Numbered from the stretch's first letter, positions 17,819-27,101 are shown. The stretch is 64,000 bases of DNA from Rhodoblastus sp963710275 (GCA_963710275.1 CAVPZS010000005.1:992001-1056000); one strand, 5' to 3'. Notes: generated from the letters alone by a model not told the origin. Translations and numbers: made by a program.

Positions 17819-17897
17819 GGCTAGCCTGAGTCTTTCCCAATTCTGTTTGAACAATTCGCGACGTCGTGGCTTTAGCGTCTAAATCCGGAGGTTTGCG
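17819..17897. other. Short spacer before the interrupted secreted-protein gene
   Basis: No terminator with a T tract is visible after mrcA. The spacer ends with CCGGAGG at 17885-17891, which is a good ribosome-binding site for the ATG at 17898. Confidence 0.4.
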
Positions 17898-18215
17898 ATG
17901 GCTCGGCCTCGAATGCCGGCGGCGCTGTCGGCTTTGCTCATGACGGCGGCGTTTGGCTTGGAAACGCCGCAAGCCCGAGCTGCGGTCATCAAAATGGTCG
18001 ACGGGCAGGCCTAGTATGTGGGCGCGCCCCGTCACCCGAGGCCCGGACCTCATTGGACGGGACGAACCGACCTCTCAAAGGGCTGGGTCCACGCCGACAT
18101 TATTTTCGCCGAACATTCGGGATCGGCCCGATGCGTTTGGCGCCGGCGCGTCGTCGTTTCCGGTTGGGATGCGAAACATCCGTCCCTGCTGATCTGCCGC
18201 AAGTGGAACGGCTAG
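17898..18215 (+). pseudogene. Small secreted-protein gene interrupted by one in-frame TAG
   Basis: From the ATG at 17898 (GGAGG spaced 7 bases upstream) the frame encodes a signal peptide (MARPRMPAALSALLMTAAF up to ARA) and then meets TAG at 18012-18014. The same frame stays open for 66 more codons to the TAG at 18213-18215, with two cysteines and the segment GWVHADIIFAEHSG. A single base change (TGG to TAG) would explain the break. It may be a pseudogene, a sequence error or a readthrough case. The family is unknown. Confidence 0.4.
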
Positions 18216-18236
18216 CGCGACAACTCCGCCGCCGGC

Positions 18237-19195
18237 TCACTCGTCCAGCGCCGGCGGGAACTCGCGTTCGGGCCAGGCGTCCTTCCCGACCAGTTGCGGC
18301 GGCGCGCCGATGAGATCGCCCTGGCCGACGATGGAATCGTCGGCGCACATGCCGTTCTTGACGCCGATCGTCCAGGCGCCGGCCTTCGCCTGCATCCAGT
18401 ATTCATGTTCGACGCCGGAAGGCGTCTGGAAGCACGGCTCTCCCAAAGCCTTTCGCCAGGTCGCCTTTTCGATCGGCGCTCCGCCCGGACGTTGCGGATG
18501 GACCACCACAAAGGCAAATCCCGAGGCCATGCGGAGCGCCGCCAACTTGAGGTCGATGGGCGGACCGAAGGCCTTTTCGTAGATCGGACGCAGGGCGTCG
18601 AGGATGGCGGCGCGCTCCGGCGCGCCATCTGCCGGGGTCACGACCTCGGCCGGGGAAATTTTCGGCGGCGTCGGCAAGGGCGGCGGATGCAGCAGGCTGT
18701 CGATCCGATCCGGCGACCAGAACCCGGGCGCGTCGTTGCACAGGTTTTCCACGCCCTCGCCCCTGGTCGCCTGCGCGACCCAGGCGTTCAGGTACGGGCT
18801 CCACTGATAGAAGACCTGGATGTCGATCGGGTTCGCTCGGCCGGGACAGCGCGCCTCGGCGAAGGCCTTCGCCTCGCCCTGCGCTGGCAGGATGCGAAAT
18901 TGCAGGAAGGCGCGCGGATACTTGCCTGGCGCCAGGCGCCGGTCAAGTATCAGAAAGCGCTCCTTGTCGACACGCTTGTCCGGCATGGACCGGTTTGACG
19001 CCCGCCAGGTTTCGATCAGGTCGCGGGCGTCGGGTTCGGGCGCGGCGGCGTTCACCGGCCTGGGATTGCCGTTTGGAGAGAGAATCTGCGCGGGGACGAT
19101 TCGGCCCGGGCCGCGGCGCAGGCGAGAAAAATCGCGAGGGCGCCGATGACGCCCGTTGCAATCGACCGATTTCGACGCGCGACGCAGGCGGACAT
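18237..19195 (-). CDS. Secreted protein of unknown function (one frameshift)
   Basis: About 319 aa. A good signal peptide (MSACVARRNRSIATGVIG followed by LACAAARA) starts at 19195 and joins the main frame after one base is restored near 19093. The mature part has no domain I know. It has scattered cysteines (AEARCPG, ENLCNDAP, GEPCFQ, NGMCADD), a Pro-rich HPPPLPTPP stretch and a C-terminal LVGKDAWPEREFPP. It lies 101 bases downstream of another secreted or anchored protein on the same strand. Confidence 0.6.
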
Positions 19196-19296
19196 GGCAG
19201 GCTCCCGATTTACCGGAAGCGCGAAAATTCGCCTTCCGCGCCCCTTCGGACGTTGCAAGCATGGCAGGCGGCGCCCTTCGGCGCAAATTCCAGGCT

Positions 19297-19824
19297 TCAC
19301 GGGCAGGCTTTGCCGAGGCCATGCAGCGAACCGGCGATCCGCGTCACCAGCGGGTCGAACTCGTCCTTTCGCGCGGCGGGATATTCGACAGCGACCGTGT
19401 TCCAGATCGTGTCGCCGCAGGAGAGCTGGGATTTGCGATAGAAGATCCGGTCGTTCTTCACGCCGGAAATGACAATCCATTTCTTGCCGCGCCGGACATA
19501 AGAGAGCCTCTCGCCGTCCTGCGCCGCGGAGAGGCGATTGAAATCGTCGCTCAGCGATGCGGAGTTGCGGTTCGCGCCCGAGATGGTTTCGGTCGCGTCA
19601 CCGTCAGGCGAGACGAAAGCGCCTCCGTCGCCGTTTTCGGGCTTCATTGCGGCGCTCCAGTCTTCAGGCACCAAGGCCGTGGCGCCGAACCGGGGGCTGA
19701 CGTAGAAGCGCGCTCCCTGCGCCCAGATGACGACGCCGAGCGCGACAAGGACGAAAAGCGCGACAAGCCGCAGGATATGCATCGCCCTCTTCCGGATTCG
19801 ACGCGAAAGGGAGTTCCTCTCCAT
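19297..19824 (-). CDS. Membrane-anchored or secreted protein, unknown
   Basis: 175 aa from 19824, or 161 aa from the in-frame ATG at 19782. A basic N-terminus and one hydrophobic segment (HILRLVALFVLVALGVVIW) precede a periplasmic domain of about 130 residues with FGATALVPEDW, SYVRRGKKWIVISG and two cysteines (QLSCGDT, GKACP). No family is recognised. The pattern resembles small periplasmic lipoprotein-like domains that follow a TM anchor. Confidence 0.6.
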   Translation of the reverse strand: MERNSLSRRIRKRAMHILRLVALFVLVALGVVIWAQGARFYVSPRFGATALVPEDWSAAMKPENGDGGAFVSPDGDATETISGANRNSASLSDDFNRLSAAQDGERLSYVRRGKKWIVISGVKNDRIFYRKSQLSCGDTIWNTVAVEYPAARKDEFDPLVTRIAGSLHGLGKACP

Positions 19825-19901
19825 TGCGGAAACTACGTGGTTTCACAAATCCGTGATTTGATCTGCCGCAATTTTCGGCATGTTGCGCCTAAACTCGCAA
19901 A

Positions 19902-21230
19902 TCAGAGCGCCTCCAGAAACCGGATCGGCTTGCCCGTCGAGGGCGCCAGGATCTCCCCTTCCCACATCACCCGCGCGCCGCGCACAAAAGTTCCGACCGG
20001 CCAACCCGTGACCTCCATTCCGTCATAGGGCGTCCAGCCACAGCGCGAGGCGATCCAGCTGTTCTTGATGGTCTCCCGGCGCTTCAAATCGACCACGGTC
20101 AGGTCGGCGTCATAGCCGACCGCGATCCGCCCCTTGCGCGCAAGCTGGAATATGCGCGCCGGGCCGGCGCTGGTCAGATCGATGAAACGCGACAGGGTCA
20201 ACCGGCCCCGTGCGACATGGTCGAGCATGGTCGGCGCCAGCGTCTGCACGCCGGTCATGCCCGAGGGGCTGTCCGGATATGGCTTGGCCTTTTCCTCCAG
20301 GGTATGCGGCGCGTGGTCCGAGCCGAGCACGTCGACCACGCCCTGATCGAGCCCGCGCCAGATTTTTTCGCGATGACTTTTGTCTCGCACCGGCGGGTTC
20401 ATTTGAATCTTCGTGCCGAGTTGGGCGTAATCGTCGGCGGACAGGGTGAGATGGTGCGGCGTCACCTCGACGCTGGCGATATCCTTGTGCTGACTCAGGA
20501 ACTCGATCTCTTCGCCGGTCGAAACGTGAAGCACGTGAATGCGGGCGCGCTCCTTGCGCGCGATGGCCACCAGGCGCCGGGTGCAGGTCAGGGCGGTAAG
20601 GGCGTCGCGCCACACCGGATGGGACGAGGGATCGCCGGGGATGCGCTCTTTCATGCGCTCGATCAGGCGGTATTCGTCCTCGCTGTGAAAGGCGGGGCGG
20701 CGGCGGGTCTGGCGCAAGATCGCCGCCACGCCGTCGTCGTCGGCGACCAGCAGCGAGCCGGTTGACGAGCCCATGAACACTTTTATGCCGGCCGCCCCGG
20801 GCAGGCGCTCAAGTTCGGGAATATCCCTGGCGTTGTCATGGGTGCCGCCGACCCAGAAGGCGAAGTCGCAATGCATCCGCCCCGTTCCCCGGGCGACCTT
20901 GTCGGCCAGAGCTTCGGGGGTCGTGGTCAGCGGATTGGTGTTGGGCATTTCAAACACCGCGGTCACCCCGCCCAGCACGGCGGCGCGCGAGCCGGTCTCA
21001 AGGTCTTCCTTGTGAACCGGGCCGGGTTCGCGGAAATGCACCTGGCTGTCGATCAGGCCGGGAAGGATATGCAGGCCGGCGCAATCGACCACCGATCCGG
21101 CGCTGGCCTGGGAGAGGTCGCCGATGGCGGCGATGGTTTCGCCGGTCACGCCGATGTCGCGCGGCGCGATGCCGTCCTGATTGGCGACCACGCCGCCGCG
21201 CAGGATGAGATCAAAGGTTTTCTGCGGCAT
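19902..21230 (-). CDS. pyrC: Dihydroorotase
   Basis: 442 aa. The amidohydrolase barrel shows DSQVHFREPG (metal histidine and substrate arginine), the carboxylated lysine in GIKVFMGSSTG, metal histidines in VTPHHLTL and HVLHVSTGE, and the catalytic aspartate in GSDHAPHT. NPPVRDK fits dihydroorotase rather than allantoinase, though both are in the family. It closes carbamoyl-aspartate to dihydroorotate in pyrimidine synthesis. The ATG at 21230 follows GGAGG. It stands alone here, without pyrB. Confidence 0.88.
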   Translation of the reverse strand: MPQKTFDLILRGGVVANQDGIAPRDIGVTGETIAAIGDLSQASAGSVVDCAGLHILPGLIDSQVHFREPGPVHKEDLETGSRAAVLGGVTAVFEMPNTNPLTTTPEALADKVARGTGRMHCDFAFWVGGTHDNARDIPELERLPGAAGIKVFMGSSTGSLLVADDDGVAAILRQTRRRPAFHSEDEYRLIERMKERIPGDPSSHPVWRDALTALTCTRRLVAIARKERARIHVLHVSTGEEIEFLSQHKDIASVEVTPHHLTLSADDYAQLGTKIQMNPPVRDKSHREKIWRGLDQGVVDVLGSDHAPHTLEEKAKPYPDSPSGMTGVQTLAPTMLDHVARGRLTLSRFIDLTSAGPARIFQLARKGRIAVGYDADLTVVDLKRRETIKNSWIASRCGWTPYDGMEVTGWPVGTFVRGARVMWEGEILAPSTGKPIRFLEAL

Positions 21231-21371
21231 GGGGCCTCCGGAATTTTCCGCCAAGGAATTTTTAAGTGAAGCTCTGCGGACCAAAGCTTGCATGGATGCG
21301 TTGGAATCGACGCAATTGCGACATTATATCGGACACAGGCTTTTTAGACAGCCGCGCACAGGGGAAACAGC

Positions 21372-22184
21372 ATGAAAGCGGCCTATCTGGCGGATCGTGG
21401 CGTTATCAGGGTCGGGGGCGCCGAGGCCCGCGCCTTCCTGCAGGGGCTCGTCACCGGGAATGTGGTGACGCTGGAGCCGGGCGAAGCGCGCTGGGCGGCG
21501 CTGCTGACGCCGCAGGGGAAAATCCTGTTCGATTTCCTGATGGTCGCGGCCTCGGACGGCGTCTGGCTCGACGTCGCGCGGGAAAAAATCCCGGATCTGG
21601 TCAAGCGACTGACCATGTACAAGCTGCGCGCGAAAGTCGAAATCGTCGATGAAAGCGAGAAGCTGGGCGTGATCGCGCTTTACGGCGGCCCGGTCGGCGA
21701 AGGCGCGCGGGACAGCCGCCATCCCGACCTCGGAAGAAGGCTGATCGTTCCCGTCGCTGAAATTCCCGCGCAATTGCTGACCTTGGGCGGCGACGCCGGA
21801 ATGAGCGACTATGCCGCGCATCGCATCGCTTTGGGCGTGCCGCAGGGCGGCGTCGACTTCGTCTATGGCGACGCCTTTCCGCATGAAGCCGACATGGACC
21901 AGCTCAACGGCGTCGATTTCAAGAAAGGCTGCTTTGTCGGGCAGGAAGTGGTGGCGCGGATGCAATATCGCGGTCTCACGCGCAATCGCGTCATCAAGGT
22001 CATGCTGGAGGGCGCGCCGGCGCAGCCCGGCGCCGTGGTCATGGCCGGCGACATCAAGGTCGGCGTGATGGGATCGAGCGCCGGCGCCCAGGGACTGGCC
22101 CTGCTGCGACTGGACCGCGCCGAAGAGGCGGCGCAGGCCGGCAAGGCGCTGGTCAGCGGCGAGACGAGGCTCCGGCTGTCATAG
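21372..22184 (+). CDS. ygfZ: YgfZ/IBA57-type folate-binding protein
   Basis: 270 aa. It has the GcvT-like fold and the signature KKGCFVGQEVVARMQYRG with the conserved cysteine near residue 189. YgfZ assists maturation or repair of certain Fe-S proteins in a tetrahydrofolate-dependent way. It is divergent from pyrC, with about 140 bases between the start codons. Confidence 0.9.
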   Translation: MKAAYLADRGVIRVGGAEARAFLQGLVTGNVVTLEPGEARWAALLTPQGKILFDFLMVAASDGVWLDVAREKIPDLVKRLTMYKLRAKVEIVDESEKLGVIALYGGPVGEGARDSRHPDLGRRLIVPVAEIPAQLLTLGGDAGMSDYAAHRIALGVPQGGVDFVYGDAFPHEADMDQLNGVDFKKGCFVGQEVVARMQYRGLTRNRVIKVMLEGAPAQPGAVVMAGDIKVGVMGSSAGAQGLALLRLDRAEEAAQAGKALVSGETRLRLS

Positions 22185-22193
22185 CCTGAAATT

Positions 22194-22223
22194 GGTCTTG
22201 GGCTTCCGAGGAAGCTCAAGACC
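22194..22223. terminator. Bidirectional terminator-like hairpin between convergent genes
   Basis: A 14-base arm (22194-22207) pairs with 22210-22223 apart from one G-T pair, and two flanking A-T pairs extend it. It sits between the stops of ygfZ and the AhpD-like gene. No long T tract is present on either side. Confidence 0.5.
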
Positions 22224-22228
22224 AACCA

Positions 22229-22591
22229 TCACGCTTCGCTCTTTGCCTTGGCGAATTGATCGTAGGCCTGCCAGGCGTGGCTGGCGTACATGACCGAAGG
22301 GCCGGCGCCCATGTAGATCGCCATGCCCAGGGTTTCCTGGATTTCCTCGGGTGTCGCGCCGAGGGTGGCGGCGGCCTTGGCGTGAAAGGCGATGCAGTCG
22401 TCGCAACGCGTGGCGACGCCGATGGCGAGGGCGATCAACTCCTTGGTCTTGGCGTCGAGCGCGCCGCTCTTGGTCGCGTTTTGCGCCATGGCGGAAAATG
22501 ACTTCATCACTTCCGACACGCCGTCTCCAGCGCGAAGTTCGCGCAATTGCGCTGAGAGTTTCTGGGTGGTCTGTGGCCATTCGAAAATCAT
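22229..22591 (-). CDS. Carboxymuconolactone decarboxylase/AhpD-family protein
   Basis: 120 aa. The central RCDDCIAFHAKAA carries the CxxC-x3-H active-site pattern of AhpD-like alkylhydroperoxidases, followed by GATPEEIQETLGMAIYMG. The family reduces peroxides or supports redox relay. The ATG at 22591 is good; I see no partner gene beside it. Confidence 0.88.
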   Translation of the reverse strand: MIFEWPQTTQKLSAQLRELRAGDGVSEVMKSFSAMAQNATKSGALDAKTKELIALAIGVATRCDDCIAFHAKAAATLGATPEEIQETLGMAIYMGAGPSVMYASHAWQAYDQFAKAKSEA

Positions 22592-22749
22592 GTGGACCTC
22601 GCTGTCAGTTTATGATCCTGTATATGCGAAATTATGAATATATCAAGCGTGGCGTGAGCGCGTCTGCCTCGGCATTGTCGACGCGAATGGAATAGGGCAC
22701 ATTCCCTCCGGCCAGATCGGTTTTCGGGCCCCCTTCATTGGAGACGGCG

Positions 22750-23322
22750 ATGCGCGACGCCAGCACGCAGATTTATGTCTATGACCCGGTCCAGCGGGCG
22801 TTCCACTGGGTGATGGCGGCGATCATCCTGGCCGTCATCTGCGTCGGGATCTACGCCGCCGACCTGCCCAAGGGGGACCCGAGCCGCGGCTACTGGTTCG
22901 GCCTTCACAAGTCGCTGGGAGTCACCGTGTTCGCCTTGGCGGTCCTGCGGCTTGGCTGGCGGGTGGCGATCGGCGCGCCGCCTTATGGCGTCCCGCTCGA
23001 TCGCCTGACCCATCTCGCGGCCTCGGCGGCCCATGCGGCGCTATACGTGCTGATGATCGGCCTGCCGATCGGCGGTTATGTCATGTCGACGGCGGGAGAC
23101 CATCCCGTGTCCTGGTTCGGCCTGTTCACCCTGCCGCGCCTGGTCCCGGTGGACAAGCCGCTGGCGAAGCTCGCCGACGCCGCCCATGTCAACGGCGCCT
23201 GGATCATGATCGGCGTGCTGGTCGTGCACATCCTTGCGGCGATCTGGCATTACCGGATCAAGCGCGACGAGGTCATGGCGCGCATGGCGCCGGGACTGGC
23301 GGCGAAAAAATCCGAGGTCTAG
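22750..23322 (+). CDS. Cytochrome b561
   Basis: 190 aa with four membrane helices. Histidine ligands sit in RAFHWVMA, LHKSLG, AAHAALY and VVHILAAIWH. The family transfers electrons from quinol, or scavenges superoxide, in the inner membrane. I chose ATG 22750 (with GGAGACG upstream) over an in-frame TTG at 22738. It is a single gene between the AhpD-like gene and tag. Confidence 0.88.
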   Translation: MRDASTQIYVYDPVQRAFHWVMAAIILAVICVGIYAADLPKGDPSRGYWFGLHKSLGVTVFALAVLRLGWRVAIGAPPYGVPLDRLTHLAASAAHAALYVLMIGLPIGGYVMSTAGDHPVSWFGLFTLPRLVPVDKPLAKLADAAHVNGAWIMIGVLVVHILAAIWHYRIKRDEVMARMAPGLAAKKSEV

Positions 23323-23364
23323 AGGGCCATTGGCGAAAGGGCGGCGATTGGTTAAATCTGCTTC

Positions 23365-24003
23365 ATGACCGACGGCCCGCAACGAATCGCCCAAAAAATC
23401 GCGAAGGAGCATCCCGACGGCTTGCGCCGCTGCCCCTGGCCAGGCGTCGATGCGGCCTATGTCGCCTATCACGACGACGAATGGGGCGTTCCCGAACTCG
23501 ACTCCCGCGCGTTGTTCGAAAAGCTGCTGCTCGACGGTTTCCAGGCCGGGCTTTCGTGGATCTCCATCCTGCGCAAGCGCGACAATTTCCGCCGCGCCTT
23601 CGATGGCTTCGACCCGCAGAAGATCGCGGCCTATGACGCCGCCAAACTCGAAAGCCTGATGGCCGACGCGGGCATCATCCGCAACCGCGCCAAAATCAAC
23701 GGCGCGGTGTCTTCGGCGCGGCTTTACCTCGATATCGAGGCGAAACAGGGCTTTTCGAACTACCTTTGGGACTTCGTCGACGGTCGCCCGGTGGTCAACC
23801 GTTTCCGCGTCATGGAGGAAGTGCCGGCCGCCACCGCCTTGTCGGAAAAGCTGTCGCGGGACTTGAAGCAGCGCGGCTTCAAGTTCTGCGGCCCGACCAT
23901 CATCTACGCCTTCATGCAGGCGGTCGGCATGGTCAACGACCATCTCGTCGACTGCCACAGGCACGAAGCCTGCCAGGCCTCTTTCAAGGCGGGGCGGGGA
24001 TGA
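23365..24003 (+). CDS. tag: DNA-3-methyladenine glycosylase I
   Basis: 212 aa. The zinc ligands (CPWPG near residue 29; H and C of CHRHEAC at the end) and the YHDDEWGVP and FQAGLSWISIL blocks match Tag. It excises 3-methyladenine from DNA. Its TGA overlaps the next start (ATGA), opening a four-gene coupled operon. Confidence 0.95.
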   Translation: MTDGPQRIAQKIAKEHPDGLRRCPWPGVDAAYVAYHDDEWGVPELDSRALFEKLLLDGFQAGLSWISILRKRDNFRRAFDGFDPQKIAAYDAAKLESLMADAGIIRNRAKINGAVSSARLYLDIEAKQGFSNYLWDFVDGRPVVNRFRVMEEVPAATALSEKLSRDLKQRGFKFCGPTIIYAFMQAVGMVNDHLVDCHRHEACQASFKAGRG

Positions 24004-24602
24004 ACGGGAAAAAACCGGCGCGCGCCTGGCAGCGCATGCTTTCCGGACGGCGGCTGGATATTCTCAATCCTTCGCCGCTGGACGTGGAGATCGAGGACAT
24101 CGCCCACGGACTGGCGCGCGTCGCGCGCTGGAACGGCCAGACCCGAGGCGGCGTGACCTTCTCGGTGGCGCAGCATTCGGTGCTGGTCGCGGAAATCCTG
24201 GCGCTGCTCGATCCAGCCGCGCCCTCGCGCTGGCGACTGTTCGCGCTGCTGCACGACGCGCCGGAATATGTCATCGGCGACATGATTTCGCCCTTCAAGG
24301 CGGCGTTGGGCGAGGTCTATTGCGAGGTCGAGGCGCGGCTGGCGCGCGCCATCCTGACGCGCTTCTCGCTGAACCCGACGCCGCCGGCGGCGCTGGCGCG
24401 CATGACCAAGAAGGCCGACCGCATTTCCGCCTATTTCGAGGCGACGCTCTACGCCGGGTTCACCAGGGATGAAGCGGGGCCGCTGTTCGGCGCTCCCGAA
24501 TTCGATCAGCGGCTTGTGGAAAATTGGCTCGCGCCCATGCCGCCAGAGGCGGCGCAGGCGCTGTTCCTGGAAAAATTCCGCAGCTTTGACGGAGACAGGT
24601 GA
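24000..24602 (+). CDS. HD-domain hydrolase (YfbR-like)
   Basis: 200 aa. The HD metal site reads VAQHSVLVAEIL, then LLHDAPEY, with a later KKADRISAYFEA segment. This matches the YfbR-like nucleotide phosphohydrolase group (COG1896), which removes 5'-phosphates from deoxynucleotides. It starts inside the tag stop and ends inside the next start (TGATG). Confidence 0.85.
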   Translation: MNGKKPARAWQRMLSGRRLDILNPSPLDVEIEDIAHGLARVARWNGQTRGGVTFSVAQHSVLVAEILALLDPAAPSRWRLFALLHDAPEYVIGDMISPFKAALGEVYCEVEARLARAILTRFSLNPTPPAALARMTKKADRISAYFEATLYAGFTRDEAGPLFGAPEFDQRLVENWLAPMPPEAAQALFLEKFRSFDGDR

Positions 24603-25111
24603 TGGCGCAGATTTTTGTCTGCCCCTTGAGCCGGGTCGAGCAGGTCGCTTCCAAAAGTGGCGCTGGCGCCCTTGTGACCTTGCTCAATCCGCCCCATCAA
24701 CCTCCGCGCGTGCCGACGATTGCGCCGGCGAGCCATCTTGTGCTTGGCGTGTCGGATATTGTCTCGGCTCTGGACGGCCACGCGCTGCCGGAGCAGGCGC
24801 ATGTCGAAAGCCTGCTCGACTTCCTGCGCCGCTGGGAGCAGTCGCGCCCGCTGGTCATCCATTGCTACGCCGGGGTCAGCCGCTCGACTGCGGCCGCCTT
24901 CATCGCGCTTTGCGCCCTGACGCCCCTGCCGGAGATGGAGATCGCCCGAGAATTGCGCCGCCTTTCGCCTTCCGCCACGCCCAATTCGCGCCTCGTCGCG
25001 CTGGCCGACGCCTTATTGTCGCGCGAGGGCCGTATGACCCAGGCGATCGCCGCGATCGGACGCGGGCGCGACTGCTTCGAGGGAGAGGTTTTCTGCATGG
25101 AAACGGCATGA
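24602..25111 (+). CDS. Dual-specificity/tyrosine phosphatase-like protein
   Basis: 169 aa. The P-loop HCYAGVSRSTAAA is the HC(x5)R active site of protein tyrosine phosphatases and lies near residue 90. An upstream aspartate around SDIVSALDG may act as acid. The true substrate (protein, phosphoinositide or nucleotide) is not evident. It starts inside the HD gene stop and its stop overlaps the nadQ-like start (ATGA). Confidence 0.82.
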   Translation: MAQIFVCPLSRVEQVASKSGAGALVTLLNPPHQPPRVPTIAPASHLVLGVSDIVSALDGHALPEQAHVESLLDFLRRWEQSRPLVIHCYAGVSRSTAAAFIALCALTPLPEMEIARELRRLSPSATPNSRLVALADALLSREGRMTQAIAAIGRGRDCFEGEVFCMETA

Positions 25112-26103
25112 AGGACATGGCCCATCCCTCGGTCCCCGTCGAAATCGGCCTCACTGCGGCGATTGTCGCGGTGCGGGGCGACGAGCCGTTGATTCTCGTG
25201 GCGCGCGGCGGCCAGGGCGGACATGGCGCGGCGCTGCCTTCCGGCCCGTTCGATCCCGTCAACCACCGCACCTTCGAGATGGGCCTTCGCGCCTGGGTCG
25301 CGGAACAGACCGGCGTGCCGGTCGGCTATGTCGAGCAGCTTTATACCTTCGGCGACCGCGGCCGCCAGAGCCGCGCCGAGTCGCGGGACCCGCACGAGGT
25401 TTCCGTCGGCTATCTCGCGCTCACCCGCATTCGCGGCGAGGAGCACGCCACCGCGCCGGGCGCGGGCTTTCGCGAATGGTATCGCTTCTTTCCCTGGGAG
25501 GATTGGCGCCAGGGCCGGCCGCCGCTGATCGACGCCAGCATCATGCCGGGCCTGTCCGATTTCGTGGAGCGCGGCAAGGGCGCGAGCGCCTCGGCGCATC
25601 GGCGCGGCCTCAGCCGCATCGAGCGGGTGCGCCTGCTGTTTGGCGAGGACGGCGGCCGCTTCGACGAGGAAAACGTGCTCGACCGCTATGAATTGCTCTA
25701 TGAGGCGGGGCTGGTGGAGGAGAGCGTGCGCGACGGACGTCAGCCCGCGCCCGGCGCCGCCGGGCGGCCGCCGCTGGGCGAAACCATGCAGGCCGACCAC
25801 CGGCGCATTCTCGCCACCGCCATGGGACGGTTGCGCGCGAAGATGAAATATCGCCCGGTCATCTTCGAGCTGATGCCGGAGACTTTCACTCTGACCGCGT
25901 TGCAGACCACGGTGGAGGCGATTTCCGGCCGCCATTTGCACAAGCAGAATTTCCGCCGCCTGGTCGAGGCGTCCTCGGTGGTCGAGGCGACGGGAGAAAT
26001 GTCGCACGCCACCGGGGGGCGCCCGGCGGCGTTGTTTCGCTTCCGCCGCGAGGTCCTGCAGGAGCGTCCGGCTCCGGGCCTGCGCGTGGGCATCCGGGGA
26101 TAG
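25108..26103 (+). CDS. nadQ: NadQ-like Nudix-related regulator of NAD metabolism
   Basis: 331 aa. The N-terminal domain (residues 8-160) is Nudix-like but the classic GX5EX7REUXEEXGU box is degraded (MGLRAWVAEQTG). The C-terminal third (FELMPETFTLTALQTTVEAI, then HKQNFRRLVEAS) is a winged-helix region as in NrtR and the alphaproteobacterial NadQ/COG4111 group. Family knowledge points to control of NAD synthesis genes by an NAD-related ligand. It closes the tag-HD-phosphatase operon. Confidence 0.7.
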   Translation: MKDMAHPSVPVEIGLTAAIVAVRGDEPLILVARGGQGGHGAALPSGPFDPVNHRTFEMGLRAWVAEQTGVPVGYVEQLYTFGDRGRQSRAESRDPHEVSVGYLALTRIRGEEHATAPGAGFREWYRFFPWEDWRQGRPPLIDASIMPGLSDFVERGKGASASAHRRGLSRIERVRLLFGEDGGRFDEENVLDRYELLYEAGLVEESVRDGRQPAPGAAGRPPLGETMQADHRRILATAMGRLRAKMKYRPVIFELMPETFTLTALQTTVEAISGRHLHKQNFRRLVEASSVVEATGEMSHATGGRPAALFRFRREVLQERPAPGLRVGIRG

Positions 26104-26105
26104 TC

Positions 26106-27101
26106 TTACTCCCCGGGCGCCGCGACGCTCCCGCCCTGTCCCGCGAAGGCGCGGACGGTCATGCGGCCGATATTGCGCAGAGGCGTCCAGAGCAGCTGGG
26201 GAATGGTCCGCAACTCCGCCATGTCCGCGGGCTCGAGGCCGAATTCCAGGCCGACGCGGTCCGACTCGGTCGGCTCGTACAACGTTCCTGCCCAGCGATC
26301 CCAGAAGGAAAAGATCAGGCCCATGTTGGTGTCGTAATGCTTCGGATCCTTGCTGTGATGGATCAGATGCAGCGCGGGGCTGTAGAGTATGTAGCTGATC
26401 GGCTTGGGAAACATCACCCAGAAGTTCATGTGGGCGAGATGGCCGCCGAACACCGTCCAGAACAGCAGGAACACGGCATTGACCCCGAAGATCGTCACTT
26501 CCGCGACCGGGCCGCCGTAGAGATAGAGGAAGACCGAGGATACGAGGCCGGAGAAGATCGCCAGGTATTGGATGGTCAGGATCAGGATGATCGGATGGCC
26601 ACGTGAGGTGGTGATCGGATTCAGCACTTCCGCCGAGTGATGCACCTTGTGCAGCTCCCACAGGAAGGGAATGCGATGCTGGAGCAAATGGCGGCTGTAA
26701 TTGCCGAAATCGATGGCGAGCGCCATGGCCAGGGTGAAGGCCACGGTCGCGCCGACGCCGGCCGTCCAGTGCGGCGAGGGACCAAACAGGCTGGCGAGCG
26801 CCGACGCGCCGCCATTGGCGATGGTCTCGGCGCCGATCAGGCCGAAGGTTCCGCCGACCACGGTCATGGCGTTGTTGAAAAAGGTCAGGAAATAGTCGGC
26901 GACCGGCGATTGGCCGGACCAGACCTTCCGGTCGAAGACCTTGCCCAGCGCTTCGCGCAGGCTGCTGTTGCGCGTCGCGATGAAGAGGGCTGCGGCGAGA
27001 CCGCTCAAAAGATAAACCCAATAGAAATTGCTGTTTGGGTTCAGGAACATGGAGAGGGTGGAGACGTAAATGTTTTCGAGATAGTCGGTCATTGGGGTCA
27101 T
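26106..27101 (-). CDS. Sterol desaturase/fatty acid hydroxylase family membrane protein
   Basis: About 331 aa with four or more membrane segments. Histidine boxes are SRHLLQH, LHKVHHSAE, HLAHMNF and LHLIHHSKDPKHYDTN, ending with the conserved FSFWDRWAGTLY. Members hydroxylate or desaturate membrane lipids. The start is uncertain among ATGs at 27101 and 27092. It converges on the nadQ-like gene, with two bases between stops. Confidence 0.82.
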   Translation of the reverse strand: MTPMTDYLENIYVSTLSMFLNPNSNFYWVYLLSGLAAALFIATRNSSLREALGKVFDRKVWSGQSPVADYFLTFFNNAMTVVGGTFGLIGAETIANGGASALASLFGPSPHWTAGVGATVAFTLAMALAIDFGNYSRHLLQHRIPFLWELHKVHHSAEVLNPITTSRGHPIILILTIQYLAIFSGLVSSVFLYLYGGPVAEVTIFGVNAVFLLFWTVFGGHLAHMNFWVMFPKPISYILYSPALHLIHHSKDPKHYDTNMGLIFSFWDRWAGTLYEPTESDRVGLEFGLEPADMAELRTIPQLLWTPLRNIGRMTVRAFAGQGGSVAAPGE

